Below are positions 36,771-46,554 of a stretch of 64,000 bases of DNA, piece by piece. Source of the stretch: Treponema denticola ATCC 35405 (GTDB lineage: Bacteria > Spirochaetota > Spirochaetia > Treponematales > Treponemataceae); assembly GCF_000008185.1 (NCBI RefSeq), contig NC_002967.9, forward strand, positions 2,779,202 through 2,843,201, written 5' to 3'. The notes beneath the pieces are model-generated. The model was not told the origin of the DNA. It made no database searches and worked only from the letters and a program-made list of their open reading frames with translations. The translations under genes and the position numbers were made by a program. Position 1 is the first letter of the stretch, and each line of letters opens with the position of its first letter.

Positions 36771-37426
36771 TCCTTTTCCTCCGGTACTTGAGCCTTAGCA
36801 GCCTTGTTTAACCTTTCACGTTGTGCTTTAAAAAAATTTACATCAACGTCATTGTTTTTTGAGCCTTTAAAAACCGATGACAGCATAGAAGCAAAGTCTT
36901 GTTTGGGAGAAGAGCTGCGTCTTTCAGCATCCAAATTCATGGTATCGACAAGGGTTTTATCTTCAACTTCCCCTATCATATTTATTGAAGCATCCGTAAC
37001 GCCTACAATGTACGCCTTTTCGCCCAAGGTAATAACATGAATACTTTTTCCTTGAGCAATGTTAATTGAGGCAACGCTTTTTAGATAAGGACTATCCGAA
37101 GAAAAAGATAGTGAAGATTTTTTTAAAAATTTCAGCACAACATAGGCCAAAATACATACTATAATTAAAGATACAAGAACTTGTAAAAGTCTGGAAATAG
37201 GAGATTGAGTCCTTTCTGCAACATTCAAATCAAAAGCACTTCCATTTCCGGCAGGTAATGCATCCCCCTCATTTCTTTCAATATTTCCTTTTTTACCTGC
37301 GTCCAATAGAATACCCGACTCTGAAGGCAGGGAATCTCCATCCGAAGAAGTTCCGTCATTTTCTGCAAATAAGGTCACCGAAAACAAAAAGAAAATAATA
37401 AAAAACAGCTTTTTCCCCAAGCTCAT
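36767..37426 (-). CDS. fliO: Flagellar assembly protein FliO (FliZ-like)
   Basis: A 219-residue membrane protein that helps assemble FliP. It has an N-terminal signal peptide (LGKKLFFIIFFLFSVTLFAE), a Ser/Asp/Gly-rich periplasmic stretch, one transmembrane segment (ISRLLQVLVSLIIVCILAYV, about 81-104) and a cytoplasmic FliO domain (SINIAQGKSIHVITLGEKAY). The start is placed at the ATG at 37426 after a GGTGGGGG site; a GTG 12 bases upstream is less likely. Order fliY-fliO-fliP is as in other spirochaetes. Confidence 0.85.
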   Translation of the reverse strand: MSLGKKLFFIIFFLFSVTLFAENDGTSSDGDSLPSESGILLDAGKKGNIERNEGDALPAGNGSAFDLNVAERTQSPISRLLQVLVSLIIVCILAYVVLKFLKKSSLSFSSDSPYLKSVASINIAQGKSIHVITLGEKAYIVGVTDASINMIGEVEDKTLVDTMNLDAERRSSSPKQDFASMLSSVFKGSKNNDVDVNFFKAQRERLNKAAKAQVPEEKE

Positions 37427-37451
37427 TAAAACCCCCACCCGATTTTTAGGT

Positions 37452-38633
37452 TTATATATCCGAAATACGCTCAGCCGGAGATAAAATTTCGGTTATACGG
37501 ACACCGAAACTTTCTTCTATAACTACAACCTCTCCCTTAGCTATAGGTTTGTGGTTTACAAGAACATCTACAGGTTCACCGGCAAGCTTATCAAGCTCAA
37601 TAATATGACCCTCGCCCATTCCAAGAATTTCCTTAATCATGCGCTTTGTTCGTCCTAGTTCTACGGTCATTTCCATGTAAACGTCCATGATAAGACCGAT
37701 ATTACCCTGCTCCTCCTGACTTACAAAACCCTGAAGGGGCGGAAATTGAACAGGCTGAACACTGGCGCCCATTCCCATTTGGGGCATCATGCCCATATTA
37801 TTCATAGCCTGCATATTTCCTCCTTGCTGAGGCGATCCTTGGGGCATACCTGAACCGAACATTTGCTGTGCGGGGCCGCCTGTTTGCGTAGCTCCCATCT
37901 GCATACCGCCCATCATTCCATTGTTTTGCATTGCACCCATATTCTGCATACCTCCCATTGCAGCCATACCCTGCATTGAAGGATCAGGACCCGCAATCGT
38001 AGAAGCTATTTTATCGACAACATCTTCAGAAAGAATTTCCCACAGTTGATATGCAGAATCATCAAGCTTAACATTATAAGTTATGCTTACAAAGTTACGC
38101 TGAGGTAGTCTCATCATAGCCTTAGGAACATGTGAAGATTCTGCCGGAGAAGATGCAACACCGGTAAGTCCGGCACGCTCAAGGTAACTAAGTTCCGTAC
38201 CCACATATTGAGCGATTGTCTCACTTATAACAGAAAGGGCCATATCGTCTATTTCTACGTTGTCTTCATGATTTACCAAACTGACTATTTTCTTTGCAAG
38301 TTCAGGACTCATCATAAAGGCATGATCACCGCTCATAGATCCCGAAAAATCAATGAGGGTGGCAACAGTCATTTCGGATACTTTTCGTAAAAAGGACTCT
38401 CTATCGGAAAACTCGATAACCGGCTCGGAAATGCTGACACTTTTACCCGTCATGGACTCCAAGTTCGAAGACAGCCCGGGGATGTTTTCTTTTGTAAATT
38501 GAAGTAAGGCTGTTTTTTTAAAACCGGCCAAATCATCGCCTGCACCTGCAGCAGGAGCCGATGCAATTCCGCCTCCTCCTACTCCCGATAACAAAGCATC
38601 TATTTCATCTTGAGAAATTGAACCATCACTCAT
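37452..38633 (-). CDS. fliY: Flagellar motor switch protein FliY/FliN
   Basis: A 393-residue switch protein. The N-terminal peptide ISQDEIDALLSG resembles the CheY-P-binding helix of FliM. A CheC/FliY-like middle domain (about 25-205) follows, then a low-complexity linker of about 75 residues with some 19 methionines plus Gly and Gln (about 225-295). The C-terminal FliN/SpoA domain has VYMEMTVELGRTKRMIKEIL and KPIAKGEVVVIEESFGVRI. The start is the ATG at 38633, nine bases after GGAG. It overlaps the fliM stop by eight bases. Confidence 0.92.
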   Translation of the reverse strand: MSDGSISQDEIDALLSGVGGGGIASAPAAGAGDDLAGFKKTALLQFTKENIPGLSSNLESMTGKSVSISEPVIEFSDRESFLRKVSEMTVATLIDFSGSMSGDHAFMMSPELAKKIVSLVNHEDNVEIDDMALSVISETIAQYVGTELSYLERAGLTGVASSPAESSHVPKAMMRLPQRNFVSITYNVKLDDSAYQLWEILSEDVVDKIASTIAGPDPSMQGMAAMGGMQNMGAMQNNGMMGGMQMGATQTGGPAQQMFGSGMPQGSPQQGGNMQAMNNMGMMPQMGMGASVQPVQFPPLQGFVSQEEQGNIGLIMDVYMEMTVELGRTKRMIKEILGMGEGHIIELDKLAGEPVDVLVNHKPIAKGEVVVIEESFGVRITEILSPAERISDI

Positions 38634-39660
38634 ACAACTCATCTCCTTCCGATGTTAATTCTTCGAATTCATCACCGCTAATATCTTCTATTTTTTCCAA
38701 AATCTGAACTGCTAATTTTTTACCCTTCACGCCGGGTTGGCAGGAGAATTTAGGCCTGCTTCCTACTGTAAGCTTAAAAGGATCCCCTACCCTTACGTTG
38801 GGTAAGCGTACAACATCTCCGGCTCTCAAGTTAAGAACATCCCTGATTGAAACATCCAAGGAGCCTACCTCGGCAACCATATCAACCTCAACGGTCGAAA
38901 GCTTATCCTTAATTGCTGCCGCATATTGTCCTGTCGAAGCCCTTCTGACCGACGAAAACCAAAACTGTGTCGATAACTTTGATATAATCGGTTCAAGGGT
39001 AATATAAGGAAGACAGATATTCATCATTCCTTCTTCTTCTCCAACCTTAGTTTCCAATGTTACCAAAAGTACCATTTCAGAGGGGGTTACAATCTGAACA
39101 AACTGAGGGTTGGTATCTATGTTTCCCAAACGGGGACGTAAATCGACTACGGTAGTCCAAGCTTCCCTCATATTTGCAAGGATACGTACTATAACGCCTT
39201 CCATAACGGAGCTTTCTATTTCGGTCAATTCCCTCTGAACTTTTGAACCCTGTCCCTTACCGCCGAACAAACGGTCTATAATCGAAAAGGTAACCGAGGG
39301 GTCTATCTCCAAAAGAGCACTGGCCCTTAAAGGATCCATGTTTATAATCGCCAAGGTTGTCGGCGTAGGTATTGATCTTATAAATTCTTCATACGTAAGC
39401 TGTTCTACGGTTGCTACGTGAACATGAGCCATGCTTCGCAGCTGAGCGGAAAGAGAAGTGGTTGTAAGACGGGCAAAGGTTTCATGCATCATCTGTACCG
39501 TCCTCATCTGCTCCTTAGAAAATTTGTCGGGACGTTTAAAGTCGTAAATTTTTATTTTACGGGTGTCATTAACGGCACGAAAATCTTCTGTATCCGTATC
39601 TCCTGAGCTTATTGCGGTGAGAAGCTGATCTATTTCATCCTGCGAAAGAACTTCTGTCAT
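38626..39660 (-). CDS. fliM: Flagellar motor switch protein FliM
   Basis: A 344-residue C-ring protein. N-terminal LSQDEIDQLLTAISSGD is the CheY-P-binding motif. The middle domain (about 50-235) includes RPDKFSKEQMRTVQMMHETF and PLRASALLEIDPSVTFSIID, followed by a C-terminal SpoA domain (GDVVRLPNVRVGDPFKLTVG). It controls rotation direction of the periplasmic flagella. Situated between fliL and fliY in the usual spirochaete order. Confidence 0.96.
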   Translation of the reverse strand: MTEVLSQDEIDQLLTAISSGDTDTEDFRAVNDTRKIKIYDFKRPDKFSKEQMRTVQMMHETFARLTTTSLSAQLRSMAHVHVATVEQLTYEEFIRSIPTPTTLAIINMDPLRASALLEIDPSVTFSIIDRLFGGKGQGSKVQRELTEIESSVMEGVIVRILANMREAWTTVVDLRPRLGNIDTNPQFVQIVTPSEMVLLVTLETKVGEEEGMMNICLPYITLEPIISKLSTQFWFSSVRRASTGQYAAAIKDKLSTVEVDMVAEVGSLDVSIRDVLNLRAGDVVRLPNVRVGDPFKLTVGSRPKFSCQPGVKGKKLAVQILEKIEDISGDEFEELTSEGDELYE

Positions 39661-39674
39661 GGCTCTCCTATCCT

Positions 39675-40220
39675 TTATTGTTCAACAATATCGTATTGCG
39701 TGAATCGAACATCCTTTATTTTATTTTTTGTAAGTACATTATCGTTTATTTCGTGCTTTATTTCAATCTTTATTTTTTCTTCCTGTCTTAATTCGGCAGT
39801 AGTCTTGCCTTTAAAATAAGAGCGTAAAAAGTCTATTATTTCGACCTTTCTTGCAGAAAGCTCTTGAGGTGTCGACTTATCGTTGTTGGTATAGCCTAAG
39901 GCGACATCTACTATCAAGGTTGCAGGAATTCTATCTGCCGTATGTACCTTCAAAATACCGATTGCCTGATACCACTGCAAAACATCCCTTGTTTCCCTGT
40001 ACTCTTCAGAAACGGGGGATATTGAATGAGATGAGCCTTTTTTATCTCTTATGTTCATTGTAATAACTACAACGGTAACAATGAATATTAGAGCAACCAA
40101 TACAATAGCAACCCATTTTATCAGCATGGGTATAAGACCTGCACCTCTTTTTTTGGTATCTACTGATGAAGCCATATTTTCCTGAATATCATCGTCATCC
40201 ATTAAGTCATTATCAGCCAT
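39675..40220 (-). CDS. fliL: Flagellar basal body-associated protein FliL
   Basis: A 181-residue membrane protein near the stator. An acidic cytoplasmic head (MADNDLMDDDDIQENM) is followed by one transmembrane helix (about 30-55, LIKWVAIVLVALIFIVTVVV) and a periplasmic stomatin-like domain ending DVRFTQYDIVEQ. The family supports stator recruitment. Good ribosome site AAGGAG before the ATG. It sits between motB and fliM as in other treponemes. Confidence 0.92.
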   Translation of the reverse strand: MADNDLMDDDDIQENMASSVDTKKRGAGLIPMLIKWVAIVLVALIFIVTVVVITMNIRDKKGSSHSISPVSEEYRETRDVLQWYQAIGILKVHTADRIPATLIVDVALGYTNNDKSTPQELSARKVEIIDFLRSYFKGKTTAELRQEEKIKIEIKHEINDNVLTKNKIKDVRFTQYDIVEQ

Positions 40221-40262
40221 AATTTTCTCCTTACTATTATAATCGGCACATTTTTATTTTTA

Positions 40263-40982
40263 CTAAAAATGTGCATCATCAAGAATAATTATATCAACCC
40301 GCCTATTGTAGGCTCTTCCTTCTGCCGTATCATTTGAAAAGATAGGGCGAGTGTCTGCGTAGCCTGCTACGGAAAATCTGGATTCTTGAGCTCCGAAGTC
40401 CGTAAGGCTGTGCAAAATATTTATTGCCCTTGCAGATGAAAGCTCCCAATTACTTTTCCATACATTCGGATCCGTTACGCCCGAATCGGTATGCCCTTCA
40501 ACCCTAAACCTATAGGAAGCCAAATCTTGAGAAGATAAAAACTGAGCGAGATTTAAAAGCGTATCTCTGGATTCGGCAATATTAAGCTCTGCACTTCCGG
40601 GATAAAAGAAAACATCCGATGCCAAGCTGATTACTATCCCCCTCTCATCGCTTGTAACTGCAATTTTATTTGTTTTGATTTCGGGAGCAAAAAGCGAAAC
40701 AGCCTTTTTTAAGGCACTTGCAAGCATTTTCCCTTTTTCCATTGAAGGCATTGAGCTTATGGTGTTTCCAAGGTCTGAAAGTCTGCCTGCAGAAACAGAA
40801 AGACCGCCTCCGGTCGGATCACCGCTTATTGATGCGGAAAGAGCCATGAGCTGAGTTACATCGACCTCAGACGGCTCAAAAAGCATTACGAAAAAGCAAA
40901 GCATGAGAGTAACCATATCTGCATAAGTGGTAAGCCAACCGCTTCCGGCGGCGCTTGGACCGTGTTTCTTTTTCCTTGCCAT
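40263..40982 (-). CDS. motB: Flagellar motor stator protein MotB
   Basis: A 239-residue stator subunit. The single transmembrane segment begins [20 protein letters not shown] with the proton-binding Asp22. The periplasmic OmpA-like peptidoglycan-binding domain (about 105-235) has [15 protein letters not shown] and [12 protein letters not shown]. With MotA it forms the ion channel that drives the periplasmic flagella. One base separates it from motA. Confidence 0.96.
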   Translation of the reverse strand: MARKKKHGPSAAGSGWLTTYADMVTLMLCFFVMLFEPSEVDVTQLMALSASISGDPTGGGLSVSAGRLSDLGNTISSMPSMEKGKMLASALKKAVSLFAPEIKTNKIAVTSDERGIVISLASDVFFYPGSAELNIAESRDTLLNLAQFLSSQDLASYRFRVEGHTDSGVTDPNVWKSNWELSSARAINILHSLTDFGAQESRFSVAGYADTRPIFSNDTAEGRAYNRRVDIIILDDAHF

Positions 40983-40983
40983 T

Positions 40984-41763
40984 TTAATCCTTTAATACTT
41001 CCGCCTCAATTGCTTTTCTATCGGAAGGCGTCAAATACGTAATAAGCCTTTGAGCCAAAATTCGAGGGTTATCTCCGGCTTGAATTCCAAGTACACCTTC
41101 TATAATCATTTCTTTGGATTTAACTTCCATATTGTTTTGGTACATAAGCTTTGTTGCTATAGGAACCAAGAGCCAGTTCTGCATAAGAGAACCGTAAAAG
41201 GTTGTAACAAGAGCCGTAGCCATGTTAGGGCCGAGAGCAGTTTTATCATCCAAGTTTAACAACATACCGATAAGACCTATAACCGTTCCCAACATACCGA
41301 AACCGGGGGCGAGGGTTGCCCAAGCATTTACTAAGGATATCCATGTGTTATGGCGCTCTTCCATTTGATTAAGCTCGTTCTCCATAAGAGAGCGGATAGC
41401 CTCTCCGTCAATACCGTCAACTACGTTCCTTAGACCTGAGCGCATAAAGGGATCTTCAAAGTCTTCAATTTCTTCTTCCAATGCAAGAAGACCTGCGCGG
41501 CGGCTTTTTTCGGATAGAGCAACAAAACGTTGAACCAGAGCCTTTTCACCGTAATCGGTTACCTTAAAAACTCTTGCAACAACCTTGAAAATTCCTATCG
41601 TATAGGATAAAGGATAGGTTAAAAAAAGACACATGTAGGAGCCGCCAATTGTAATGAACATTGAAGCCGGGTGAATAAGCCCTCCGGCCGAACCGCCGAG
41701 GATGGCACCGAATGCAACAACTGCTATACCTCCGAATATTCCTATAAACGACGCTATATCCAT
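40984..41763 (-). CDS. motA: Flagellar motor stator protein MotA
   Basis: A 259-residue membrane protein with four transmembrane helices: two N-terminal ([20 protein letters not shown] and the following pair member) and two C-terminal around [20 protein letters not shown] and [20 protein letters not shown]. The cytoplasmic loop between them contains the charged segment [19 protein letters not shown]. All family features are present. It precedes motB directly. Confidence 0.96.
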   Translation of the reverse strand: MDIASFIGIFGGIAVVAFGAILGGSAGGLIHPASMFITIGGSYMCLFLTYPLSYTIGIFKVVARVFKVTDYGEKALVQRFVALSEKSRRAGLLALEEEIEDFEDPFMRSGLRNVVDGIDGEAIRSLMENELNQMEERHNTWISLVNAWATLAPGFGMLGTVIGLIGMLLNLDDKTALGPNMATALVTTFYGSLMQNWLLVPIATKLMYQNNMEVKSKEMIIEGVLGIQAGDNPRILAQRLITYLTPSDRKAIEAEVLKD

Positions 41764-41784
41764 ATCTACCCCTTTTTGCTTCTA

Positions 41785-41982
41785 CTACAACTCATTTTTA
41801 AATATACCGATTTTACGGCGGTACGCGACTATAGCTTCCAAAATTTCTTCAGGCCTTTCCTTAATTACATAATACTTTCCTGAAAGCATCTGCAAAGTAA
41901 CATCCGGATTACACTCAATAGTTTCAATTTGATGAGGATTAATCCAATACTTTGTTCCGTTTAGCCGCGTTACCTGTATCAT
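41785..41982 (-). CDS. flbD: FlbD-family flagellar protein
   Basis: A 65-residue protein of the short FlbD/SwrD family (not the Caulobacter regulator). The diagnostic start is MIQVTRLNGTKYWINPHQIE, followed by a mixed sheet-helix (GKYYVIKERPEEILEAIVAY). Homologues lie between flgE and motA in many bacteria and support torque generation (SwrD). The position here is exactly that. Confidence 0.9.
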   Translation of the reverse strand: MIQVTRLNGTKYWINPHQIETIECNPDVTLQMLSGKYYVIKERPEEILEAIVAYRRKIGIFKNEL

Positions 41983-42007
41983 AAATAATACCCTATATTA
42001 TACCATA

Positions 42008-43399
42008 CTATCGTTTCAAGTTCAAGACTGTTTCAAGCATTGTATCCGAAGTTTGTATTGTTTTAGCACCTGCCTGAAAGCCTTTTTGAGTAACGATCAT
42101 GTCTACAAATTGGTCGGTTAAATCTACGTTACTCATTTCGAGTGTTCCGCCGATAAAGTAGCCCTTACCTACGGTTCCCGATGTGGAAACATTGGCAATA
42201 CCCGAGTTATTGGACTGAACATAGGTGTTTTGTCCCGCTTTTTCAAGACCGCCCTGATTGGCAAAACCGGCCATAGCTATCTGACCTATTTCCTGCCTTA
42301 CCCCGTTGGAATAAACGCCGGTAATAATACCGCTTTGGTCGATTCTAAAGTTTTCAAGATAACCTAGAGTATATCCGTCCTGTTCATAGGCCTTTGTAGT
42401 GCTCTTATCGGAGAACTGAGTAATGGTGTTTTTGGAAGTTCCGATTTCGCCTAAGTTTACGTCAAATGTATGTCTTGTGGGAGCTCCGGCTTCATCAGGG
42501 TTTGCGCCTACTACATTGTATGAAATTTGAACCAAAACTTGCCCTGCGGGAGACGTTACGTTTCCTGCAGTGTCGGTAACGGAAGCAAGATGTCCGTTAT
42601 TGTCAAAACGGACTATGAAGCTGTTTTGAACGCCGTCGGTTGTTCCAATTCCTACACGGGTAGCTGTAGCGTCTGCATTTGTCGGATCGACATTTACGGT
42701 TGCCCGCCAAGCATTTACTTCCCCGGGAACTCTGGCAAAATCGATTTGCAGCTCGTGGGCTTCACCGAAGCTGTCATATACCTTAAATTCGGTAGACCAA
42801 GTAGATTCCAAAATTTGAGCCCGGTTTGCTCCTTCGGGCAATTCAGGCAGCCTCTTATCAAGGTTACAAGCATAGTTTACACTTGTGGTTGCCTTTGCAT
42901 CAAGTTTTTGACCTATAGGAATATTTAAATCTTCCGTCTGGCCCGATGTATTGATTATCCTGAATCCTTCAGCTTCTTCAGCCATCCAGCCCTGGACTCT
43001 CATTCCGTTTGCGGGGTTCACCAAGGTTCCTTCTTTATCGATACCGAAAGCACCGGCCCTTGTATAAAAAGTTTTTTCTCCGTCTTTAAGAATGAAAAAG
43101 CCGTTTCCCTGAATTGCAAGGTCGGTGTTGACACCTGTTGTCTGCAAGGCTCCTTGAGTAAAGATTGTATCAATACTTGCGACCATCATACCCAAGCCGA
43201 CTTCTTTGGGGTTTACACCGCCGAGTTCTTCGGTAGGACGGGCTGCACCGCTTAATTGCTGTGAAATTAAGTCTTGAAAGTTTACTCTTCCTCTCTTAAA
43301 ACCTGTTGTATTTACGTTGGCAACGTTATTTCCGATAACGTCCATTCTTGTTTGGTGATTTTGCATTCCGGTTACACCCGAAAATAATGATCTCATCAT
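42008..43399 (-). CDS. flgE: Flagellar hook protein FlgE
   Basis: A 463-residue hook subunit. The N-terminal rod/hook motif [20 protein letters not shown] and [20 protein letters not shown], plus a C-terminal heptad segment ending [15 protein letters not shown], form the coiled-coil D0 domain. Counting from the ATG at 43399, Lys165 (PIGQK) and Cys178 (VNYAC) coincide with the residues known to form the lysinoalanine crosslink between T. denticola FlgE subunits. This also supports this start over the ATG one codon downstream. It is exported through the flagellar type III system. Confidence 0.97.
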   Translation of the reverse strand: MMRSLFSGVTGMQNHQTRMDVIGNNVANVNTTGFKRGRVNFQDLISQQLSGAARPTEELGGVNPKEVGLGMMVASIDTIFTQGALQTTGVNTDLAIQGNGFFILKDGEKTFYTRAGAFGIDKEGTLVNPANGMRVQGWMAEEAEGFRIINTSGQTEDLNIPIGQKLDAKATTSVNYACNLDKRLPELPEGANRAQILESTWSTEFKVYDSFGEAHELQIDFARVPGEVNAWRATVNVDPTNADATATRVGIGTTDGVQNSFIVRFDNNGHLASVTDTAGNVTSPAGQVLVQISYNVVGANPDEAGAPTRHTFDVNLGEIGTSKNTITQFSDKSTTKAYEQDGYTLGYLENFRIDQSGIITGVYSNGVRQEIGQIAMAGFANQGGLEKAGQNTYVQSNNSGIANVSTSGTVGKGYFIGGTLEMSNVDLTDQFVDMIVTQKGFQAGAKTIQTSDTMLETVLNLKR

Positions 43400-43411
43400 A
43401 ATTATTGCCTC

Positions 43412-43921
43412 CTAATTGTTATCTGCATAAACTGTTTTAACGGCTGACCAGTTGTACCAGTTTCCGTTTACCATAACTTCCGGATTTATACCGCGTGTTG
43501 CGGCTGAAATATAACCCGAAACCTGTGAAGACCCTAGATCCAGGTCAACTTTTTTGCCGACGGCATTTACAGCCGATGAGCCTGTCATAAGCTCATTTAA
43601 AGCGGCAAAGTTTTTATTCATATTGGTCATCTGCTCAAGGGATGAAAATTGAGCCATTTGCCCTATAAATTGAGTGTCTTCCATCGGAGATGTGGGATCT
43701 TGATGGGTGAGCTGGGCAATTAAAAGCTGAAGAAAATCGTCTTTTCCAAGCTGCTGTTTCGGAACCCTTGTTTCTGCAAAATTCTGCTTATTTAAGGTGT
43801 CAACCTGTAGGCCTAAAAGAGCCTTTTCTTCAGGACTCATCTCGGATTTAAAATCCTTCATCATTTCCGCCTGTTCAAGAGCGGTGGTTATCATACTGTT
43901 ATTAACATTGTTTACCTGCAT
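43412..43921 (-). CDS. flgD: Flagellar hook-capping scaffold FlgD
   Basis: A 169-residue hook cap protein. The conserved N-terminal half has LGKDDFLQLLIAQLTHQDPT and DTQFIGQMAQFSSLEQMTNM. The C-terminal half is short (KVDLDLGSSQVSGYISAATR), lacking much of the Ig/FnIII extension seen in enterics, as usual in spirochaetes. It needs removal after hook growth. It lies between fliK and flgE. Confidence 0.95.
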   Translation of the reverse strand: MQVNNVNNSMITTALEQAEMMKDFKSEMSPEEKALLGLQVDTLNKQNFAETRVPKQQLGKDDFLQLLIAQLTHQDPTSPMEDTQFIGQMAQFSSLEQMTNMNKNFAALNELMTGSSAVNAVGKKVDLDLGSSQVSGYISAATRGINPEVMVNGNWYNWSAVKTVYADNN

Positions 43922-43932
43922 AAACTACCTCT

Positions 43933-45306
43933 TTAAGCTAAAATATCTACAGTCGGACCATAAACGTAACTGTAGGTACTCAAATTATCGGCCGTTTTTT
44001 CAAGCTGCCTTAAATCTTGTTCTTGATTTTTATAAACAAAATCTGAGAAAGATTCAAAACTTTCGGCAAAGCCTTCTTGCCCCGAAAAGCCCGACCAATT
44101 TAAATTAAATTCGGCAAATTCAAAACCGTTTTGTTTAAATTCTTTGGCCAAATTATCCAAATTTTTTTCAAAGGCGTCGTAGGCTTCTTTAGAGGCAACA
44201 GTTACTGTTCCCGTAACCCGTTTTCCCTCGCTCAGCTCCAAATTGATTTTTACGGCTCCCAAGTTTTCAGGTCTTAGATGCAGCCTTATTTCTCCTGCAT
44301 TATTGTCGCGGAGAACGATTTTTCCGGTTTGTACAAAGTCTGCTGAAGCATCCCTTATTTCTTGAGCCAACATAGCAGAAAAAGTTTGACTTGTTTTTTG
44401 GGCTTCGCTTCCGTTTTGGGTATTTTGAAGATCTCCGCCCTGTGATGCATTTTGAGCCTTTCCGCTAAAATCGATTACCATATCGACGGAATTGTCCGTC
44501 TCAACCCGAGATTCGGAAGCTGTTGTATGAATAGCAGCATCCGACTGAACGGAAGGCATTGAACGTAAGTCCTCTACGGAAATCTTCAGTTTAGGCTTGG
44601 AAACCGGTTTTTTGCTTAAATTTTCCTGCACCGCTTCACTCTGAGGAGATATCTTTTTTGATAAGTCCTTTTTATCGGCCTTTGATAAAAGCCCCAACTT
44701 TCCGGCTTGTTCTGTTTTCTCGTCATCAAAGGACTGTGCCTTTTTCTTTTCCGACTTGTCTAATTTTTTTAAAGCTTCATCAGAAAGAAGAGAAATAGTC
44801 TCATCTTCTTTTACATCTTGCGGCAAGAAATCCTTAATTTCCTCCTTAAAATCCTCATTGAGAATTTTAAGATTTAGCTCAAGGTCATTTTTTTGACTCT
44901 TTCCAGCCTGCGAATGTTCTGAGTTCGGCTTTTGAGTTTCGGTCTTAGGCTTTTTTAGCAAATTCTTGGGCTCTTTTAAATAAGCTTCTTTGGAATTAAG
45001 CAGATTTTCAGCATCTATTTTCTTAGACTTATGGTCTTCAGATGATAGTTCCGTATTCTGCCTTCCTGCTTCCTTTTGAAGCGATGAATCCCTAATTTTG
45101 TCTTCTCTAAGACTAATATCTTCAAATCGGGCTTCATCAGTCTCCTTGCTTCCATCCTTGGCGGCGGCAATCATCTTTTTGATCATTGCCAGGAATGAAT
45201 CTCCATTTCTTACAGGTTCCGCATCAGCTCTTTTAATGTCCCCAGAGTCTTCTCTTTCCGGCTCTTTTACCGGCAAAGCCTGCATACGAACATCAAGTGC
45301 TTGCAT
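43933..45306 (-). CDS. fliK: Flagellar hook-length control protein FliK (Tap1-like)
   Basis: A 457-residue protein, highly charged and Lys/Glu-rich over the first 300 residues (probably disordered ruler region). The C-terminal Flg_hook domain is IRLHLRPENLGAVKINLEL with EAYDAFEKNLDNLAKEFKQN. It measures hook length and switches export specificity at FlhB. The start is the ATG at 45306, five bases after GGAGG; an in-frame ATG four codons upstream lies too near that site. It is the first gene of the motility operon; treponeme literature calls this gene tap1. Confidence 0.85.
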   Translation of the reverse strand: MQALDVRMQALPVKEPEREDSGDIKRADAEPVRNGDSFLAMIKKMIAAAKDGSKETDEARFEDISLREDKIRDSSLQKEAGRQNTELSSEDHKSKKIDAENLLNSKEAYLKEPKNLLKKPKTETQKPNSEHSQAGKSQKNDLELNLKILNEDFKEEIKDFLPQDVKEDETISLLSDEALKKLDKSEKKKAQSFDDEKTEQAGKLGLLSKADKKDLSKKISPQSEAVQENLSKKPVSKPKLKISVEDLRSMPSVQSDAAIHTTASESRVETDNSVDMVIDFSGKAQNASQGGDLQNTQNGSEAQKTSQTFSAMLAQEIRDASADFVQTGKIVLRDNNAGEIRLHLRPENLGAVKINLELSEGKRVTGTVTVASKEAYDAFEKNLDNLAKEFKQNGFEFAEFNLNWSGFSGQEGFAESFESFSDFVYKNQEQDLRQLEKTADNLSTYSYVYGPTVDILA

Positions 45307-45317
45307 ATGAACCTCCA

Positions 45318-45468
45318 TAAAAACTTTTTGCAGGAAATATCAATTTCCAAAAAAAGTTTTTTCACGCAGTTTGTTTACAAACTGCATACAATAATGCGAC
45401 GTTTTGTACCTTTGGTACAAAACTCGGCAGATAAACAGAGCGGAACCATTTGTGCCGAACTGTTTATC
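45318..45468 (-). promoter_or_regulatory. Hairpin-rich leader of the motility operon
   Basis: Four stems in 150 bases: an extended one around GGAAAT/ATTTCC (45318-45362), GCAGTTTGT-TT-ACAAACTGC (45366-45385), GTTTTGTACC-TTT-GGTACAAAAC (45401-45423) and GATAAACAG/CTGTTTATC (45430-45468). The first sits just before the fliK ribosome site. They could form an RNA control region. Confidence 0.5.
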
Positions 45469-45495
45469 ATACCTCCTATATGTTACTTCAATAAA

Positions 45496-45523
45496 TTTTC
45501 GGCTTATTTTTAAGATGGGTTTA
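45496..45523 (-). promoter_or_regulatory. Candidate sigma28-like promoter of the motility operon
   Basis: On the minus strand TAAA (45520-45523), 16 bases, then GCCGAAAA (45496-45503), close to the enteric FliA consensus TAAA-N15-GCCGATAA. One extra spacer base and one mismatch lower the weight. No clean sigma70 hexamer pair was found in the same gap. Confidence 0.4.
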
Positions 45524-45657
45524 GGAAAAAAGTCTATACAAGCTTTAAATTAAGAATTTTAAAGTTTCTTAAAAAAAATTACCATATATTACAAAAAATT
45601 TGAATAATAATAGTGAGAGCAGCAAAAATAATTTGCTGTTTTAAGGAGAAGTATAAT

Positions 45658-46509
45658 ATGAACGATGAACAAACTATTTTAAACCCAAAAACAGATTGGG
45701 TTTTTAAGTTGATGTTTTCCAAAGGCGAAGAAGGCAACAAGGCTCTTATAAGTTTCCTAAACGCCTTTTTGGAAGATTCTTACGGTAAAATCAACAAGGC
45801 AGAAATCATAAACACCGAACTTATTCGGGATAGACCTTCGGGAGAAACATACCGCCTCGATTTTTTGATTAAAACCGACAACGGCCTTATTATAGACCTT
45901 GAGATGCAGCAGTTTTGGAAAACAAACTATCATCGCAGAAGTCAAATGTACCTCATGCGCCTCGCTTCCCGCTTTTTAAAGACGGAGCCCAAAGAGGACG
46001 ATTTTTTGTACGCAATAAGTCTTTCCGTTTTCGGCTGCGATGTTCCTAAAAACGCAGAGCTTGTAAGAATGTCTGAGAGCTCGATAATTCAATATCTTTA
46101 TGTTGAATTAAACGAGCTAATAGTTTATACTATGAAAAAGAGATTGGAAGAGTATAGCTTAAAAGATTTTTGGATAAGATTTTTGGCCAACTATGAAGAA
46201 GACAAAAAAAGCGGAATGTTGGAAGAATTGTGTAAATTAGAGGAGGGTATAAAAATGGCAGAAGCAACACTCTTTAGGGTAACTGATGAAGAGAGGCGAA
46301 TGGCAATAGAACTCTCTGATGAAAAATACCGGATGTATGTGGAAGATGAACGCAGTGAAGCTAGAAGAGAGGGCTTGGCAGAAGGGTTGGCTGAAGGCTC
46401 ACATCAAAAAGCACTTGAAACGGCGAGGAATTTACTTGATATGGGACTATCACCCAAGAATATTGCAAGGGCTACAGGATTGGATATTAAAGAAATCGAA
46501 CAACTATAA
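45658..46509 (+). CDS. Rpn-family PD-(D/E)XK nuclease / putative transposase
   Basis: A 283-residue protein of the Rpn/YhgA (PDDEXK_2) family. The N-terminus is NPKTDWVFKLMFSKGEEGNK. The nuclease core is YRLDFLIKTDNGLIIDLEMQ, with Asp and the ExQ pair, then YHRRSQMYLMRL. The C-terminus repeats AEGLAEG before a small helix-turn-helix-like end (LLDMGLSPKNIARATGLDIK). Rpn proteins are DNases that promote RecA-independent recombination in E. coli and are common in multiple copies in treponemes. The start is set at the ATG at 45658 after AAGGAG. Confidence 0.85.
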   Translation: MNDEQTILNPKTDWVFKLMFSKGEEGNKALISFLNAFLEDSYGKINKAEIINTELIRDRPSGETYRLDFLIKTDNGLIIDLEMQQFWKTNYHRRSQMYLMRLASRFLKTEPKEDDFLYAISLSVFGCDVPKNAELVRMSESSIIQYLYVELNELIVYTMKKRLEEYSLKDFWIRFLANYEEDKKSGMLEELCKLEEGIKMAEATLFRVTDEERRMAIELSDEKYRMYVEDERSEARREGLAEGLAEGSHQKALETARNLLDMGLSPKNIARATGLDIKEIEQL

Positions 46510-46554
46510 TTTATGATAGAATACGGCTAAAGCAATAATTAAACTTAAATAAAC

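Noticed and set aside
45378..45470. 31-codon minus-strand ORF (MINSSAQMVPLC...) after an AGGAGGT in the motility leader
   Set aside because: The ATG is only one base from the ribosome-site-like sequence, too close for initiation, and the frame passes through two hairpins.
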